The notes: generated by a model from the sequence alone, not told the origin. A stretch of 64,000 nucleotides of DNA from Hyphomicrobiales bacterium (GCA_900471925.1 UCGV01000001.1:471648-535647); one strand, 5' to 3'; shown: positions 1 through 9,388, numbered from the stretch's first letter. Numbers and translations: made by a program.

Positions 1-318
1 GGCACCAGCGCCAGCCGCGTCTTCCTGGTGTCCTATGCGGTAGCCGCCCTCGTTGCCACATGTTGCGGCATCCTTGCGACCGTCTATTATGGATCGATGG
101 ACTTCGGCGCGGGGCTGATGTTCGGCCTCAAGGTGCTGATGATTGCTGCCGTCGGCGGCTATTCCGATCCGCTACGCTCCGCGGGTGGTGCCGCCGGCCT
201 TGCCGTCGTCGAGACGCTCTGGGGGGCTTACGGTTCATTCATCTGGCGCGATCTCGCCATCTTCTCGCTGCTGGTATTTCTGCTGGTGATGAGCAGGCGT
301 GAGCGCGTCGTGCTCTGA
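1..318 (+). CDS. ABC transporter permease, branched-chain amino acid (LivH) type, C-terminal part
   Basis: The reading frame is open from base 1, so the gene begins before the window; 105 residues remain. They form two or three hydrophobic helices separated by a loop containing GLKVLMIAAVGGYSDP, the position of the EAA-like cytoplasmic loop in LivH/LivM permeases, and end in a short basic tail. LivH-type permeases form the inner-membrane channel for branched-chain amino acids or related solutes, driven by LivF/LivG ATPases. The substrate cannot be told from this fragment. The stop codon lies directly against the stop of the convergent moaE with no gap. The family is likely; the exact transporter is unknown. 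Confidence 0.65.
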   Translation, partial: GTSASRVFLVSYAVAALVATCCGILATVYYGSMDFGAGLMFGLKVLMIAAVGGYSDPLRSAGGAAGLAVVETLWGAYGSFIWRDLAIFSLLVFLLVMSRRERVVL

Positions 319-780
319 TCATTTCCATTTGTCGCGGGCGGTATCATCGGCGTCCCTTGCTGCGATCCAGTCGCCGGCATGTCCGTCCTTCCCATGCTCC
401 TTCTTCCAGAAGGGAGCTGATGTCTTCAGGAAATCCATGACGAAATTGGCGCCGTCGAAGGCCGCCTGCCGGTGCGGTGCGGCGGCAATGACCAGCACGA
501 TATTCTCGCCGGCGGCAATCTTGCCGTAGCGGTGAATGGCGGTCAGCCCGATGAGCCCGAACCGTTCGATCGCAAGTTCGCCAATGCGCGCCATCTCTGC
601 TTCGGCCATGCCGGGATAATGTTCGAGTTCGAGTGCGGAAAGTGTGCCGCCCTCGTCGCGGCAGAGGCCGGAGAAGGTGACGACCGCGCCGATGCCGGGC
701 TTGCCCTTGGAGAGCCGATCGACCTCGGCCTGAAGGTCAAAATCCTCGTGCTGGACGCTGATCGTAGGGCTGACAGTCAT
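319..780 (-). CDS. moaE: Molybdopterin synthase catalytic subunit MoaE
   Basis: This 153-residue protein matches MoaE in length and motifs. It has an N-terminal segment ending FSGLCRDE, the LELEHYPGMAE block, the HRYGKIAAGE stretch, AAPHRQAAF and the lysine-rich FWKKEH active-site segment near residues 125-130. With MoaD it converts cyclic pyranopterin monophosphate to molybdopterin by adding two sulfurs, in the cytoplasm. It lies 34 bp downstream of moaD in the same direction and ends the SDR-uvrC-pgsA-moaD-moaE run. The cofactor product is what the molybdopterin oxidoreductase at 7253-9388 requires. Confidence 0.95.
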   Translation of the reverse strand: MTVSPTISVQHEDFDLQAEVDRLSKGKPGIGAVVTFSGLCRDEGGTLSALELEHYPGMAEAEMARIGELAIERFGLIGLTAIHRYGKIAAGENIVLVIAAAPHRQAAFDGANFVMDFLKTSAPFWKKEHGKDGHAGDWIAARDADDTARDKWK

Positions 781-814
781 CGCGCACTCCTCCGCACAAT
801 GGATCGGCTGCTTC

Positions 815-1069
815 TCAACCGCCCGTCATCGGCGGGAAAATGCCAATTTCCTTGGCGCCCGTGATCGGCTCGTCATGCTCGACATGCTCCTGGTCGATCG
901 CAACCCGGATCACGTCGGGATATTGAAGGGCCATCTCATATTCTTCGCCCAGGCCCTTCAAATGATTCAGAAGATCGGCAACGCTGACGACGGAAGCGGG
1001 GAGTTCGATTTCCTCCTCTCCCTTGCCGATGCGTTCTCGTACCCAGGCGAAATAGACAAGCCGCGTCAT
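815..1069 (-). CDS. moaD: Molybdopterin synthase sulfur-carrier subunit MoaD
   Basis: An 84-residue ubiquitin-fold protein ending in the diagnostic Gly-Gly (IFPPMTGG). The terminal glycine is adenylated and thiocarboxylated, then donates sulfur in molybdopterin synthase with MoaE. The start overlaps the stop of pgsA by 4 bp (ATGA), which implies translational coupling. moaE follows after 34 bp. Length and C-terminus are normal for the family. Confidence 0.95.
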   Translation of the reverse strand: MTRLVYFAWVRERIGKGEEEIELPASVVSVADLLNHLKGLGEEYEMALQYPDVIRVAIDQEHVEHDEPITGAKEIGIFPPMTGG

Positions 1070-1656
1070 TCTTCGTCATCCACGATGTGTTTCAGTCCGG
1101 CCCGGAAATAATCATAGCCGGTATAGATCGTCAGGATTGCGGCGATCCACAGAAGTGCGATGCCGGTCCAGGTCGTGTAGGGGAAAATCACATCGCCTGC
1201 CGGGCCGGCAAGCAGGAAGGCGATTGCGACGAGCTGCAGCGTCGTCTTCCACTTGGCGATGCGCGTTACCGGCACACTGACCTTCAGCGCGGCAAGATAC
1301 TCGCGCAGGCCCGAAACCAGGATTTCACGGCAAAGGATGATGATCGCCGCCCAGAGCGACCAGCCGGCGATCGTGCCATCGGCGGCAACCAGCAGCAGGA
1401 TCGCGGAAACCAGCAGCTTGTCGGCGATCGGATCCAGCATACGGCCGATATTCGAAGTCTGGTTCCAGATGCGCGCGAGATAACCGTCGAGGAAATCGGT
1501 GATCGAGGCGATGACGAAGATCCACAGCGCCACCCAACGCGCCGTATCGCTGCTGCTCAGCCGTCCTTCGATGAAGAAGCAGACAACGATCAGCGGCACT
1601 GCGAGGATGCGGCCGTAGGTGAGGAGGTTGGGGATATTATACGCACGCGATGCCAT
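1066..1656 (-). CDS. pgsA: CDP-diacylglycerol--glycerol-3-phosphate 3-phosphatidyltransferase
   Basis: PgsA makes phosphatidylglycerol phosphate, the committed step to phosphatidylglycerol and cardiolipin. The 196-residue membrane protein starts with the typical NIPNLLTYGR segment. It carries the CDP-alcohol phosphotransferase motif D-G-x2-A-R-x8-G-x3-D-x3-D as DFLDGYLARIWNQTSNIGRMLDPIADK at about residues 58-84. Several hydrophobic helices follow. It overlaps moaD by 4 bp and is separated from uvrC by 110 bp. The uvrC-pgsA-moaD-moaE order is, from memory, common in Rhizobiales. Confidence 0.95.
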   Translation of the reverse strand: MASRAYNIPNLLTYGRILAVPLIVVCFFIEGRLSSSDTARWVALWIFVIASITDFLDGYLARIWNQTSNIGRMLDPIADKLLVSAILLLVAADGTIAGWSLWAAIIILCREILVSGLREYLAALKVSVPVTRIAKWKTTLQLVAIAFLLAGPAGDVIFPYTTWTGIALLWIAAILTIYTGYDYFRAGLKHIVDDEE

Positions 1657-1685
1657 GAAGCGGTTCTCTTTGATAATGCGGCGGT

Positions 1686-1714
1686 AGATGACGGCTTTGA
1701 CCCTCGACGGTCAA
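1686..1714 (-). promoter_or_regulatory. Possible pgsA promoter with a TTGACC/GGTCAA dyad
   Basis: In the uvrC-pgsA gap the minus strand has a -35-like TTGACC (1714-1709). It forms one arm of a perfect 6-bp inverted repeat (TTGACC at 1697-1702, GGTCAA at 1709-1714, 6-bp centre). The -10 at the expected distance (TCATCT) is poor. The dyad is seen; promoter or operator function is a guess. Confidence 0.3.
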
Positions 1715-1766
1715 CATTCTTTCTGTTTTTTCGCCGCCTTTGCGTGGAATTTGCGACCGGCGCCGC

Positions 1767-3809
1767 TTATTTCGCAGCGTCGTCGTGAAAATGATTGTAG
1801 ACCTGCTTGGCGACGGTCTCGGAAATGCCCTCCACGGCCATGAGATCGGAAAGGGCAGCGCGTGACACCGCCTTGGCCGTACCGAAATGCTGCAGCAACG
1901 CCCGTTTGCGCGACGGACCGATGCCGCCGATCTCGTCGAGCGGGTTCTTGACCATCTCTTTCTTGCGCCGTGCCCGGTGCGAGCCGATTGCGAAACGGTG
2001 CGCCTCGTCGCGCATGCGCTGGATGAAATAGAGGACCGGATCGCGCGGCGGCAGCGTGAAGTTCCCCTTGCCGGGCGCGAAGAAGCGCTCGCGGCCGGCC
2101 TCGCGGTCCACACCTTTGGCGACGCCGATGGCAATCACGCTGTCGGTAATGCCGAGTTCTTCCAGAATGGCACGCACCGCCGTCATCTGCCCCTGACCGC
2201 CATCGATGAGGATCACGTCAGGCCAGGCGGGAAAAGGCATGTCGGCCGCGTCGGCAGGAGAGACCTGCGTGGTCCGGTCCGGAATTCCCTCTTCCTTGAG
2301 CAGGCGGGAGAAGCGCCGGGTCATCACTTCGCGCATCATCCCGAAATCGTCGCCGGGCGTGATCTCGGTCGATTTGATGTTGAACTTGCGATACTGGTTC
2401 TTCACGAAGCCTTCCGGCCCGGCGACCACCATGCCGCCGACCGCATTCGTGCCCATGATATGCGAGTTGTCGTAGATCTCGACGCGCTGCGGCACATAGG
2501 GCAGTCCGAACGTCTCCTTGAAGCCTTCCAGCAACCGCGACTGCGAGGCGGTCTCCGCGAGTTTGCGGCCATGCGCCTCGCGGGCATTGGCGATGACGTG
2601 CTCGACGAGATCGCGCTTCTCTCCGCGTTGGGGCACGAGGATCGAAACCTTGTGTCCGGCCTTTTCGCCGAGAGCTGCGGCCAGCAGTTCCAGTTCCTCC
2701 ACTGTCTCCGACAGCATGATCTGCCGGGGTACCGGCTTGTCGTCGTAGAACTGTGCGAGAAACGCGTTCAGCACTTCGGCGCCGGTGAGCTGCGGATCGG
2801 CCTTCGGGAAATAGGCGCGGTTGCCCCAGTTCTGCCCTGTGCGGAAGAAGAACACCTGGATGCAGGAAATCCCGCCCTCATGATGGATGGCGAAAACATC
2901 TGCCTCTTCGACGCCGGCCGGATTGATGCCTTGATGGCTCTGCACATGCGATAGCGCGGCGAGACGGTCGCGATAGATCGCCGCCCGCTCGAAATCGAGA
3001 TCTTCAGCGGCAGCGTTCATCGCCTCTGCTATATGTTCCTTCACCTTCTGGCTCTTGCCGGAGAGGAAGTCCTTGGCCTCCTGTACCAGTTCCCCATAGC
3101 CGTCGTCGCTGACCTCACGTGTGCACGGCCCGGAACAGCGCTTGATCTGGTAGAGCAGGCAGGGGCGGGTGCGGGTCTCGAAGACACTGTCAGTGCACGT
3201 GCGGATGAGGAAGGCGCGCTGCAGTGAATTGATCGTGCGACCGACGGCGCCGGCCGAAGCGAACGGGCCGAAATAGTCGCCCTTGCGGGCGCGCGCACCG
3301 CGATGCTTGAAGATCGCGGGCGCCCGGTGGTCACCGGTGATCAGGATGTAGGGAAACGACTTGTCGTCGCGTAGCAGCACGTTAAAGCGCGGCCGCAAGC
3401 GCTTGATCAGATTCGCTTCCAGCAGCAGCGCCTCGGTCTCCGTCCGCGTCGTGACGAATTCCATATTGGCGGTCTGGCGCACCATCTGGGCGATGCGGTT
3501 TGAATGCACGCGGCCGACAGCATAGTTGCTGACACGCTTCTTCAGGCTGCGGGCCTTGCCGACATAGAGCACGTCACCCGCCTCGTTGAACATGCGGTAG
3601 ACGCCGGGGCTGTTGGGCAGGCGCTTGACGAATTCGGCGATCAGATCCGCGCCCACAAGGCCGGTTTCATTGATGCTACCGGCATTCCAGTCGACCGAAG
3701 CCGAAATCGGCGAGGCGGAGGCATCACCTTCCACTTCGATGATATCGTCGTCGTTTTCGTCGGTCTCGTCGTAAAGAACACCGCCATCCGGCAGCTTCTT
3801 GGCATTCAT
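1767..3809 (-). CDS. uvrC: Excinuclease ABC subunit C (UvrC)
   Basis: UvrC makes the two incisions flanking DNA lesions during nucleotide excision repair with UvrA and UvrB. Domains in order: an acidic N-terminal extension of about 60 residues; a GIY-YIG nuclease domain with [18 protein letters not shown] (about residue 70); the cysteine cluster [16 protein letters not shown]; a UVR segment ([17 protein letters not shown]); the RNase H-like 5'-incision domain with [16 protein letters not shown] and [11 protein letters not shown]; and C-terminal helix-hairpin-helix motifs ([13 protein letters not shown]). At 680 residues it is longer than the roughly 610 of E. coli, mostly from the N-terminal extension. 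Its start overlaps the stop of the SDR gene by 4 bp. Confidence 0.97.
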   Translation of the reverse strand: MNAKKLPDGGVLYDETDENDDDIIEVEGDASASPISASVDWNAGSINETGLVGADLIAEFVKRLPNSPGVYRMFNEAGDVLYVGKARSLKKRVSNYAVGRVHSNRIAQMVRQTANMEFVTTRTETEALLLEANLIKRLRPRFNVLLRDDKSFPYILITGDHRAPAIFKHRGARARKGDYFGPFASAGAVGRTINSLQRAFLIRTCTDSVFETRTRPCLLYQIKRCSGPCTREVSDDGYGELVQEAKDFLSGKSQKVKEHIAEAMNAAAEDLDFERAAIYRDRLAALSHVQSHQGINPAGVEEADVFAIHHEGGISCIQVFFFRTGQNWGNRAYFPKADPQLTGAEVLNAFLAQFYDDKPVPRQIMLSETVEELELLAAALGEKAGHKVSILVPQRGEKRDLVEHVIANAREAHGRKLAETASQSRLLEGFKETFGLPYVPQRVEIYDNSHIMGTNAVGGMVVAGPEGFVKNQYRKFNIKSTEITPGDDFGMMREVMTRRFSRLLKEEGIPDRTTQVSPADAADMPFPAWPDVILIDGGQGQMTAVRAILEELGITDSVIAIGVAKGVDREAGRERFFAPGKGNFTLPPRDPVLYFIQRMRDEAHRFAIGSHRARRKKEMVKNPLDEIGGIGPSRKRALLQHFGTAKAVSRAALSDLMAVEGISETVAKQVYNHFHDDAAK

Positions 3810-4573
3810 TCCTTGATCTCCAGCACGTCAGGCGTCTGCCAAGCAAGATGCTGACCGCCGTCGAGTGCAATCATCTGACCCGTGATCGAAGGGGTCTCGA
3901 ACAGGAAACGAATCGTTCGGCCGAATTCCTTGAGCTCAGGCCCCCGCTTCAAGATAAGGGCTGAGACCTGCGCTTGGAAGTCTTCCTGCAATTGCCGTTC
4001 GCTCGGCATTGAAGGACCAGGGCCGATCGCGTTGACACGGATGCGCGGCGCCAGTGCTTGCGCCATGGTCCGCGTCGCTGTCCATAGGGCCGATTTCGAA
4101 AGCGTGTAGGAATAGAAACTCGGTCGCAGCGCCCAGACGCGCTGGTCGATGATATTGACGACCAGCCCGTCGACCGTTGCCGGCAGCTGTTCGGCGAATT
4201 TGGCGGCAAGGACCGAGGGCGCGCGAACGTGAACGGCGAAATGCTCGTCCCACACTCGCGCATCAAATTTGCGGACCGTATCCTCCAGAAAAATCGATGC
4301 ATTGTTGACGAGCAGGTCGATCGGACCAAGCACTTCGCACACTCTGTCGATAAGGCTGCTTACCTCCTCGATCTTGGTCAGATCGGCCTTGATCGCAACC
4401 GCGTTATGACCCTTTTGCCGCAATTCCGCCACAAAATCCTCGGCCTCCGCGAGCGAGCCATTGGCATGGATCGCGACCGAAAACCCATCGGCAACAAGGT
4501 CTTCGGCAATCGCCCGGCCTATTCTTTTGGCCGAGCCTGTCACGAGCGCCGCGCGAAGTCTTTTCTGGGTCAA
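3806..4573 (-). CDS. SDR family oxidoreductase, FolM/pteridine-reductase-like
   Basis: A 255-residue classical short-chain dehydrogenase. It has the Rossmann motif [12 protein letters not shown] (residues 12-23), the NNAS motif, a catalytic YxxxK as YTLSK and the C-terminal cofactor-helix sequence RVNAIGPGP. The TGSAKRIG form with Arg after Lys, instead of the usual TGxxxGIG, is typical of pteridine reductase and dihydromonapterin reductase (FolM) relatives, so reduction of a pterin with NADPH is the best guess. It heads the uvrC-pgsA-moaDE run with a 4-bp overlap. No role in repair is implied by the position. The substrate is unproven. Confidence 0.8.
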   Translation of the reverse strand: MTQKRLRAALVTGSAKRIGRAIAEDLVADGFSVAIHANGSLAEAEDFVAELRQKGHNAVAIKADLTKIEEVSSLIDRVCEVLGPIDLLVNNASIFLEDTVRKFDARVWDEHFAVHVRAPSVLAAKFAEQLPATVDGLVVNIIDQRVWALRPSFYSYTLSKSALWTATRTMAQALAPRIRVNAIGPGPSMPSERQLQEDFQAQVSALILKRGPELKEFGRTIRFLFETPSITGQMIALDGGQHLAWQTPDVLEIKE

Positions 4574-4936
4574 GGTCCTGCCTTCTGGTCCTGCGAGTCT
4601 GTTTGCTGACTATATAAGGGCGGGCCTTGATTATATAAATAGGTGGGAAGCATTGCCTGCACGTCTTGGATATTCTATGTATTAGTTGTCGGAATTGATT
4701 GTTAAAAAGAATAATTTAAGATTAACTGAATATTATCCTTAATAAATTGTATGTTGCCGCCAAGCAACATCGAATTTCCGCCGCCGCAGAGCCACAATGA
4801 TATCACAATTTGGCTCTTTCAAATCCGCATTTGCATTCCAATTTCACTCTCGATCCGGAAGGGACATTTAGTAATCCCCCGTGAATGCTTCGCCGAGATA
4901 AAGTTGACGAGCGCGCGGGACTGAAAGGAGACAAGT
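4574..4936. other. Intergenic region between divergent SDR gene and ropB-like gene
   Basis: This 363-bp gap carries no gene I can support. Its middle (about 4672-4752) is strikingly AT-rich. It is followed by a perfect inverted repeat ATGTTGC (4751-4757)/GCAACAT (4764-4770) with a 6-base centre, a plausible operator for the outer-membrane protein gene. A strong Shine-Dalgarno (AAGGAG, about 4925-4930) precedes the ATG at 4937. No clean -35/-10 pair was identified. Confidence 0.5.
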
Positions 4937-5569
4937 ATGCGTATACTCTTTGCTGGCCTCATGGCTTCCGTTCTCGCCGTTGGTGGTTTCTCTGCAGCCC
5001 AGGCAGCTGATGCCGTGGACCAGATCCCGCAGGCGCCGGTCGCTGAGGAATCCCCGGCTCCGGTCAACAACTGGCAGGGCTTCTATCTCGGTGGCGCCGC
5101 GACCTACAACATGGGCAGCTTCGGTCATGACCGGAATACCTATGACTTCGGCGGCCAGCTCTTCACCGGTTACAATTTCCAGCAGGGCCAGATCGTTTAC
5201 GGCGCTGAAGCGGATCTCGGTTACGGCGATGCAGACGTCACCGAAGGTGGCGTCAAGAACAAGACCGGCTGGAACGGCTCCGTTCGCGGTCGCGTCGGTT
5301 ACGACCTGAACCCCTTCCTGCTCTATGGTACGGCAGGTCTGGCGCTCGCCGACACCAAGGTTTCAGACGGCACGTCTTCCGACAGCAAGACCGCCTATGG
5401 CTACACGGTCGGCGCCGGTGTCGAAGCCTTCGTGACCAACAACATCACGACGCGCCTCGAATATCGCTACACCGACTACCAGAGCAAGGACTACAACCTC
5501 GACTCCGGCAGCGTTTCGCGCGGCTTCGACGACAACAGCGTCAAGCTCGGTATCGGCGTCAAGTTCTGA
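4937..5569 (+). CDS. ropB: Outer-membrane beta-barrel protein, RopB/Omp25 family
   Basis: A 210-residue protein with a cleavable signal peptide (MRILFAGLMASVLAVGGFSA, cut after AQA at about residue 24). A mature eight-strand-type barrel domain follows: NNWQGFYLGGAATYN, EADLGYGDADV, RGRVGYDLNPFLLYGTAGLA, TRLEYRYTDYQ and the terminal GIGVKF ending in Phe, the outer-membrane insertion signal. RopB and Omp25 are abundant small surface proteins of Rhizobiaceae and Brucella; in R. leguminosarum RopB levels respond to envelope and peptide stress. The exact paralogue is uncertain because rhizobia have several. A strong terminator follows. Confidence 0.8.
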   Translation: MRILFAGLMASVLAVGGFSAAQAADAVDQIPQAPVAEESPAPVNNWQGFYLGGAATYNMGSFGHDRNTYDFGGQLFTGYNFQQGQIVYGAEADLGYGDADVTEGGVKNKTGWNGSVRGRVGYDLNPFLLYGTAGLALADTKVSDGTSSDSKTAYGYTVGAGVEAFVTNNITTRLEYRYTDYQSKDYNLDSGSVSRGFDDNSVKLGIGVKF

Positions 5570-5590
5570 TCCTGATTGTACCGAACACGA

Positions 5591-5620
5591 AAAAAGCCGG
5601 GCCTCGCGCCCGGCTTTTTT
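5591..5620. terminator. Bidirectional rho-independent terminator
   Basis: AAAAAGCCGGGC, a short loop and GCCCGGCTTTTTT form a GC-rich stem flanked by A and T tracts, so it can work on both strands. It lies between the convergent ropB-like gene (ends 5569) and the glutathione transferase gene (ends 5646). Confidence 0.9.
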
Positions 5621-5645
5621 ATTGTCTCCGTCGAACTCGGATTTC

Positions 5646-6242
5646 TCAGGCCTGCGGCTTCAACTGCTCATAGCCGTCGAAGGCCTTCTCGAATTCCCGC
5701 AGCCAGCCGATCAGTTCGGCATGGTCTTCCTCCCACTTGCCCTTGAAGCGCAGGTCTAGGTAGCCGATCGTTGCGGCGAGCGCGAAATGCCCGCCATGCA
5801 GCTTCTTTCCGAGCTTCGGCGCATTGGCGGCCAGGTAGTTCAGCGCGGTCTCCACCTTCTTCCATTGCCGGTCGATCCAGGGCTGGTGCACCTTTTCCTC
5901 ATCGCGGAAACGGCGCTCGTAGACGATGGCGAGCAGGCAGTCGCACACGCCGTCGCACAGCGCTTCCAGCACCTCGGCATCCGTGCGCTTGCTCTTCTTG
6001 GAAGGATAGATCGCGCCCTTCGTCAGCCGGTCGAAATAATGCATGATGGCGATGCTGTCGAAGACCGAAATGCCGTCATCGGTCAAAAGCGTCGGAATCT
6101 TGCCGAGCGGGTTGTTGTCCACGAGGATTGCCGGTCCCGCATTCGTATCGACCCGGATTTCCGTGATCTCGAGGCCAAGATGGCGGGCGGCCATGCGCAC
6201 CTTGCTGGAGAAAGGGGAGGTCGGGGAGCAGAGAAGCTTCAT
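5646..6242 (-). CDS. Glutathione S-transferase family protein
   Basis: A 198-residue two-domain GST. The N-terminal thioredoxin fold has MKLLCSPTSPFSSKVR (the Ser/Cys region near residues 5-12 is the likely glutathione-activating site), the cis-proline segment NPLGKIPTL and the DSIAIMHYFD glutathione-binding motif. An all-helical C-terminal domain follows. Bacterial GSTs of this kind conjugate or reduce electrophiles and peroxides in the cytosol; the substrate cannot be read from sequence. It lies 57 bp downstream of rlmJ in the same direction and may be cotranscribed. Confidence 0.85.
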   Translation of the reverse strand: MKLLCSPTSPFSSKVRMAARHLGLEITEIRVDTNAGPAILVDNNPLGKIPTLLTDDGISVFDSIAIMHYFDRLTKGAIYPSKKSKRTDAEVLEALCDGVCDCLLAIVYERRFRDEEKVHQPWIDRQWKKVETALNYLAANAPKLGKKLHGGHFALAATIGYLDLRFKGKWEEDHAELIGWLREFEKAFDGYEQLKPQA

Positions 6243-6299
6243 GGGGCACCTTTTGGATATGCTGTTGGCGCCGGACTATTCCCGAGCACCGAGAGTCGG

Positions 6300-7169
6300 T
6301 CAATCAGCCTTGGCAGGCTTCGTTTCACCGCGCAGCCAGAAGGCCCGCTGCGAGGCAAAACGGTCCTGCGCCAGATGATTCTTCAAGGCCGGCAGCAGCT
6401 GATGCAGCTCGTCCTTCAGCGTGAAGGGCGGATTGACGATGATGAGGCCGGAGCCGGTCAGTCCCGTCGTGTCGCGGTCGCTGCGCACGGCAAGTTCGGC
6501 GCAGAGCATCTTCGGGATATCCGTCACCTGCAGCGCCTCGTGGAATTCTTTGATCGGTGCGCCTTTCTTCAGCGGATACCAGAGGCAGTAGGTGCCGCCC
6601 GGAAAACGCCGATAGGCCCTGGCAAGGCCATCGACCAGCCGCTCATATTCGCCGTCCTCTTCGAATGGCGGGTCGACGAGCACGATACCGCGCTTTTCCT
6701 TGGGCGGCAGATGGGCGCCCAGCGCAAGCCAGCCATCGAGCTCCGTGATGCGGGCATGGTGATCGCCCTCGAAGACTCGGTGCAGTCGGACATAATCTTC
6801 CGGATGAAGTTCCATTGCCGAGAGCCTGTCCTGCGGGCGGAAGAGCATGCGTGAGAGCTTGGGTGAGCCGGGATAGAAGCGCAGGCCGCCCTGTGGGTTG
6901 AGCTCGCGGATAGCAGAGAGATAGGGGTCCAGCAGCTCGGAGACCTGCGGCCCGAGATCGGTTTCCAGCAGCTTGCCGATACCTTCACGCCATTCGCCGG
7001 TCTTCTGCGCTTCCTCGGAGGAAAGATCGTAGAGGCCGATGCCGGCATGCGTATCGAGCACGCGAAAACCAGCCTCCTTCTTCTGCATGTAGCGGACCAG
7101 CCGCGCCAGCACCGCATGCTTCAGGACATCGGCAAAATTGCCTGCATGATAGATGTGGCGATAGTTCAT
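6300..7169 (-). CDS. rlmJ: 23S rRNA (adenine(2030)-N6)-methyltransferase RlmJ
   Basis: A 289-residue protein that begins MNYRHIYHAGNFADVLKH, the conserved start of the RlmJ (YhiR/ComJ) family. The SAM-binding loop is LDTHAGIGLYDL (about residues 38-49). The N6-adenine methyltransferase motif IV is DPPFE (about residue 166). RlmJ methylates A2030 of 23S rRNA before ribosome assembly. Length is typical. Its start is 83 bp from the chosen start of the divergent oxidoreductase. Confidence 0.93.
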   Translation of the reverse strand: MNYRHIYHAGNFADVLKHAVLARLVRYMQKKEAGFRVLDTHAGIGLYDLSSEEAQKTGEWREGIGKLLETDLGPQVSELLDPYLSAIRELNPQGGLRFYPGSPKLSRMLFRPQDRLSAMELHPEDYVRLHRVFEGDHHARITELDGWLALGAHLPPKEKRGIVLVDPPFEEDGEYERLVDGLARAYRRFPGGTYCLWYPLKKGAPIKEFHEALQVTDIPKMLCAELAVRSDRDTTGLTGSGLIIVNPPFTLKDELHQLLPALKNHLAQDRFASQRAFWLRGETKPAKAD

Positions 7170-7252
7170 TTTCGCTTATGCCTGTTATGAATTCGGATGA
7201 GAGGAAGCTTTTCCGCCTTTTGGCCGCTTGTGCCTTGGCATATAGAAATCAC

Positions 7253-9388
7253 ATGAACATTGCGACCCCCATCCACGCCAAATCCCGCATCGGTCACACG
7301 GCCTGTCCGCATGACTGTCCCTCCACCTGCGCGCTGGAGGTGGATATTACGGAAGAGGGCCGTATCGGGCGCGTGCGCGGCGCCAATGATCATTCCTACA
7401 CATCGGGTGTCATCTGCGCCAAGGTCGCCCGCTATGCCGAGCGCCTCTATCATCCCGATCGTCTCATGCATCCGTTGCGCCGCACTGGCGCCAAGGGGGC
7501 AGGGCAGTGGCAGCAGATTTCCTGGGACGATGCGCTGGACGAGATTGCCGAAGCCTTCGTGAAGGCCGAGGCCAAGGACGGCAGCGAAGCCATCTGGCCC
7601 TATTTTTACGCCGGCACCATGGGCTGGGTGCAGCGCGACTCGATCGAGCGCCTGCGCCACGCCAAGCGCTATTCCGGCTTCTTCTCCTCGATCTGCACCA
7701 ACCCGGCCTGGACAGGCTTCACCATGGCGACGGGCATGCTGCGCGGCCCCGATCCGCGCGAGATGGCCCGCACCGATTGTGTTGTCATCTGGGGCACGAA
7801 TGCGGTTGCCACGCAGGTCAACGTGATGACCCACGCGACCAAGTCGCGCAAGGAGCGCGGCGCCAAGATCGTCGTCATCGATATCTATGACAATCCGACG
7901 ATGAAGCAGGCCGACATGGCCCTCATCGTCAAGCCCGGCACCGATGCCGCGCTCGCCTGCGCTGCCATGCACATCGCCTTCCGCGACGGCTATGCCGACC
8001 GCGAGTACATGGCGAAATATGCCGACGATCCCGTCGGCCTCGAAGCGCATTTGAAAACCAAGTCGCCGGAATGGGCGGCTGCGATCACGGGTCTTTCGGT
8101 CGATGAGATCGAGGCTTTCGGTAAACTGGTCGGGACGACCAAGAAGACCTTCTTCCGCCTCGGCTACGGCTTTACCCGCCAGCGCAATGGCGCGGTCGCC
8201 ATGCATGCGGCGGCCTCCATCGCCACTGTGCTCGGCTCCTGGCAATATGAGGGCGGCGGCGCCTTCCATTCCAACAGCGATATTTTCCGCATGAACAATG
8301 CGGAACTGACCGGCAAGTCGATGAAGGATGCCGACGTCAGAATGATCGACCAATCGCAGATCGGTCGGGCTTTGACGGGTGATGCTGTGGCTCTTCGGCA
8401 TCGCGGCCCTGTGACAGCCATGCTGATCCAGAATACCAATCCGGTGAATATCGCCCCGGAACAGCGGCTGGTGAAGCGGGGTTTTGCCCGCGACGACCTC
8501 TTCGTCGCCGTGCACGAGCAATTCATGACCGAAACGGCAGAAATGGCCGATATCGTCATTCCCGCCACCATGTTCGTCGAACATGACGACATCTATCGCG
8601 CCGGCGGTCAGAACCACATTTTGCTTGGACCCAAGCTCGTCGAGCCGCCGGAGACCGTCCGCACCAACCTCTTCGTTATCGAGGAACTGGCGAAACGCCT
8701 CGGCGTCGCCGACCGCCCCGGCTTCGGTTTCACGGCGCGCGAAATGGTCGATCGTGTCCTGGCGGCGAGCAATCTGCCGGACTACGACTATTTCCTTGAA
8801 CACAAGTGGTTTGACCGTCAGCCCGATTTCGAGGAAGCGCATTATCTTGACGGTTTCGCCCATGCCGACGGCAAGTTCCATTTCCGGCCGGACTGGGTGA
8901 ACGGAGCATCGCCGAACAAGCCGCCTGCGGCCGTTGGCGCGCTTGGCCCCTATGCAGAACTGCCGCCGTTCCCGGACCAGGTCGACGTCATCGAGCTTGC
9001 CGATTCCGTGCATCCTTTCCGCCTGGCGACCTCGCCGGCGCGCAACTTCCTCAACTCGAGCTTCTCGGAAACCAAGACCTCGCGTCAGAAGGAAGGTCGT
9101 CCCGAAGTGATGATCAATCCCTTCGATGCCGAAGCCAACGGCATCGTTAGTGGCGATCTCGTCCATATCGGTAACGTCAGAGGTGATCTGCGCATCCACG
9201 CCCGCGTCACGACCGAGGTCAAGCCCGGCGTGCTGATCGCCGAAGGCCTGTGGCCCAACAAGGCGCATGTCGATGGCGAAGGCATCAATGTTCTCACCGG
9301 TGCCGATCCCGTGGCGCCCTATGGCGGCGCCGCCGTCCACGACAACAAGGTCTGGCTTCGCAAGGAAGTCGCCAAGGAAGCCTTATGA
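7253..9388 (+). CDS. Molybdopterin-dependent oxidoreductase (DMSO reductase superfamily)
   Basis: A 711-residue protein. An N-terminal Fe4S4-type cysteine cluster (HTACPHDCPSTC, with a further Cys in GVICAK) is followed by the long molybdopterin-binding domain: GFTRQRNGAVAMHAAASI, QNTNPVNIAPE, PATMFVEHDDIY, and a C-terminal molybdopterin dinucleotide domain with NPFDAEANGIVSGDLV and GINVLTGADPVAPYGG. There is no Tat signal, so it should be cytoplasmic, as in assimilatory nitrate reductase or formate dehydrogenase-like relatives. The substrate is not identifiable. The ATG at 7253 is preferred because the family homology begins there; an upstream in-frame ATG at 7178 would add 25 residues unlike the family. 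The nudK start overlaps its stop (ATGA). Confidence 0.85.
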   Translation: MNIATPIHAKSRIGHTACPHDCPSTCALEVDITEEGRIGRVRGANDHSYTSGVICAKVARYAERLYHPDRLMHPLRRTGAKGAGQWQQISWDDALDEIAEAFVKAEAKDGSEAIWPYFYAGTMGWVQRDSIERLRHAKRYSGFFSSICTNPAWTGFTMATGMLRGPDPREMARTDCVVIWGTNAVATQVNVMTHATKSRKERGAKIVVIDIYDNPTMKQADMALIVKPGTDAALACAAMHIAFRDGYADREYMAKYADDPVGLEAHLKTKSPEWAAAITGLSVDEIEAFGKLVGTTKKTFFRLGYGFTRQRNGAVAMHAAASIATVLGSWQYEGGGAFHSNSDIFRMNNAELTGKSMKDADVRMIDQSQIGRALTGDAVALRHRGPVTAMLIQNTNPVNIAPEQRLVKRGFARDDLFVAVHEQFMTETAEMADIVIPATMFVEHDDIYRAGGQNHILLGPKLVEPPETVRTNLFVIEELAKRLGVADRPGFGFTAREMVDRVLAASNLPDYDYFLEHKWFDRQPDFEEAHYLDGFAHADGKFHFRPDWVNGASPNKPPAAVGALGPYAELPPFPDQVDVIELADSVHPFRLATSPARNFLNSSFSETKTSRQKEGRPEVMINPFDAEANGIVSGDLVHIGNVRGDLRIHARVTTEVKPGVLIAEGLWPNKAHVDGEGINVLTGADPVAPYGGAAVHDNKVWLRKEVAKEAL

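Noticed and set aside
7166..9340. A 724-codon open frame on the minus strand inside the molybdopterin oxidoreductase gene
   Set aside because: Its protein is a His/Asp/Arg-rich low-order sequence typical of antisense frames in GC-rich genes, and the plus-strand protein has clear family motifs.
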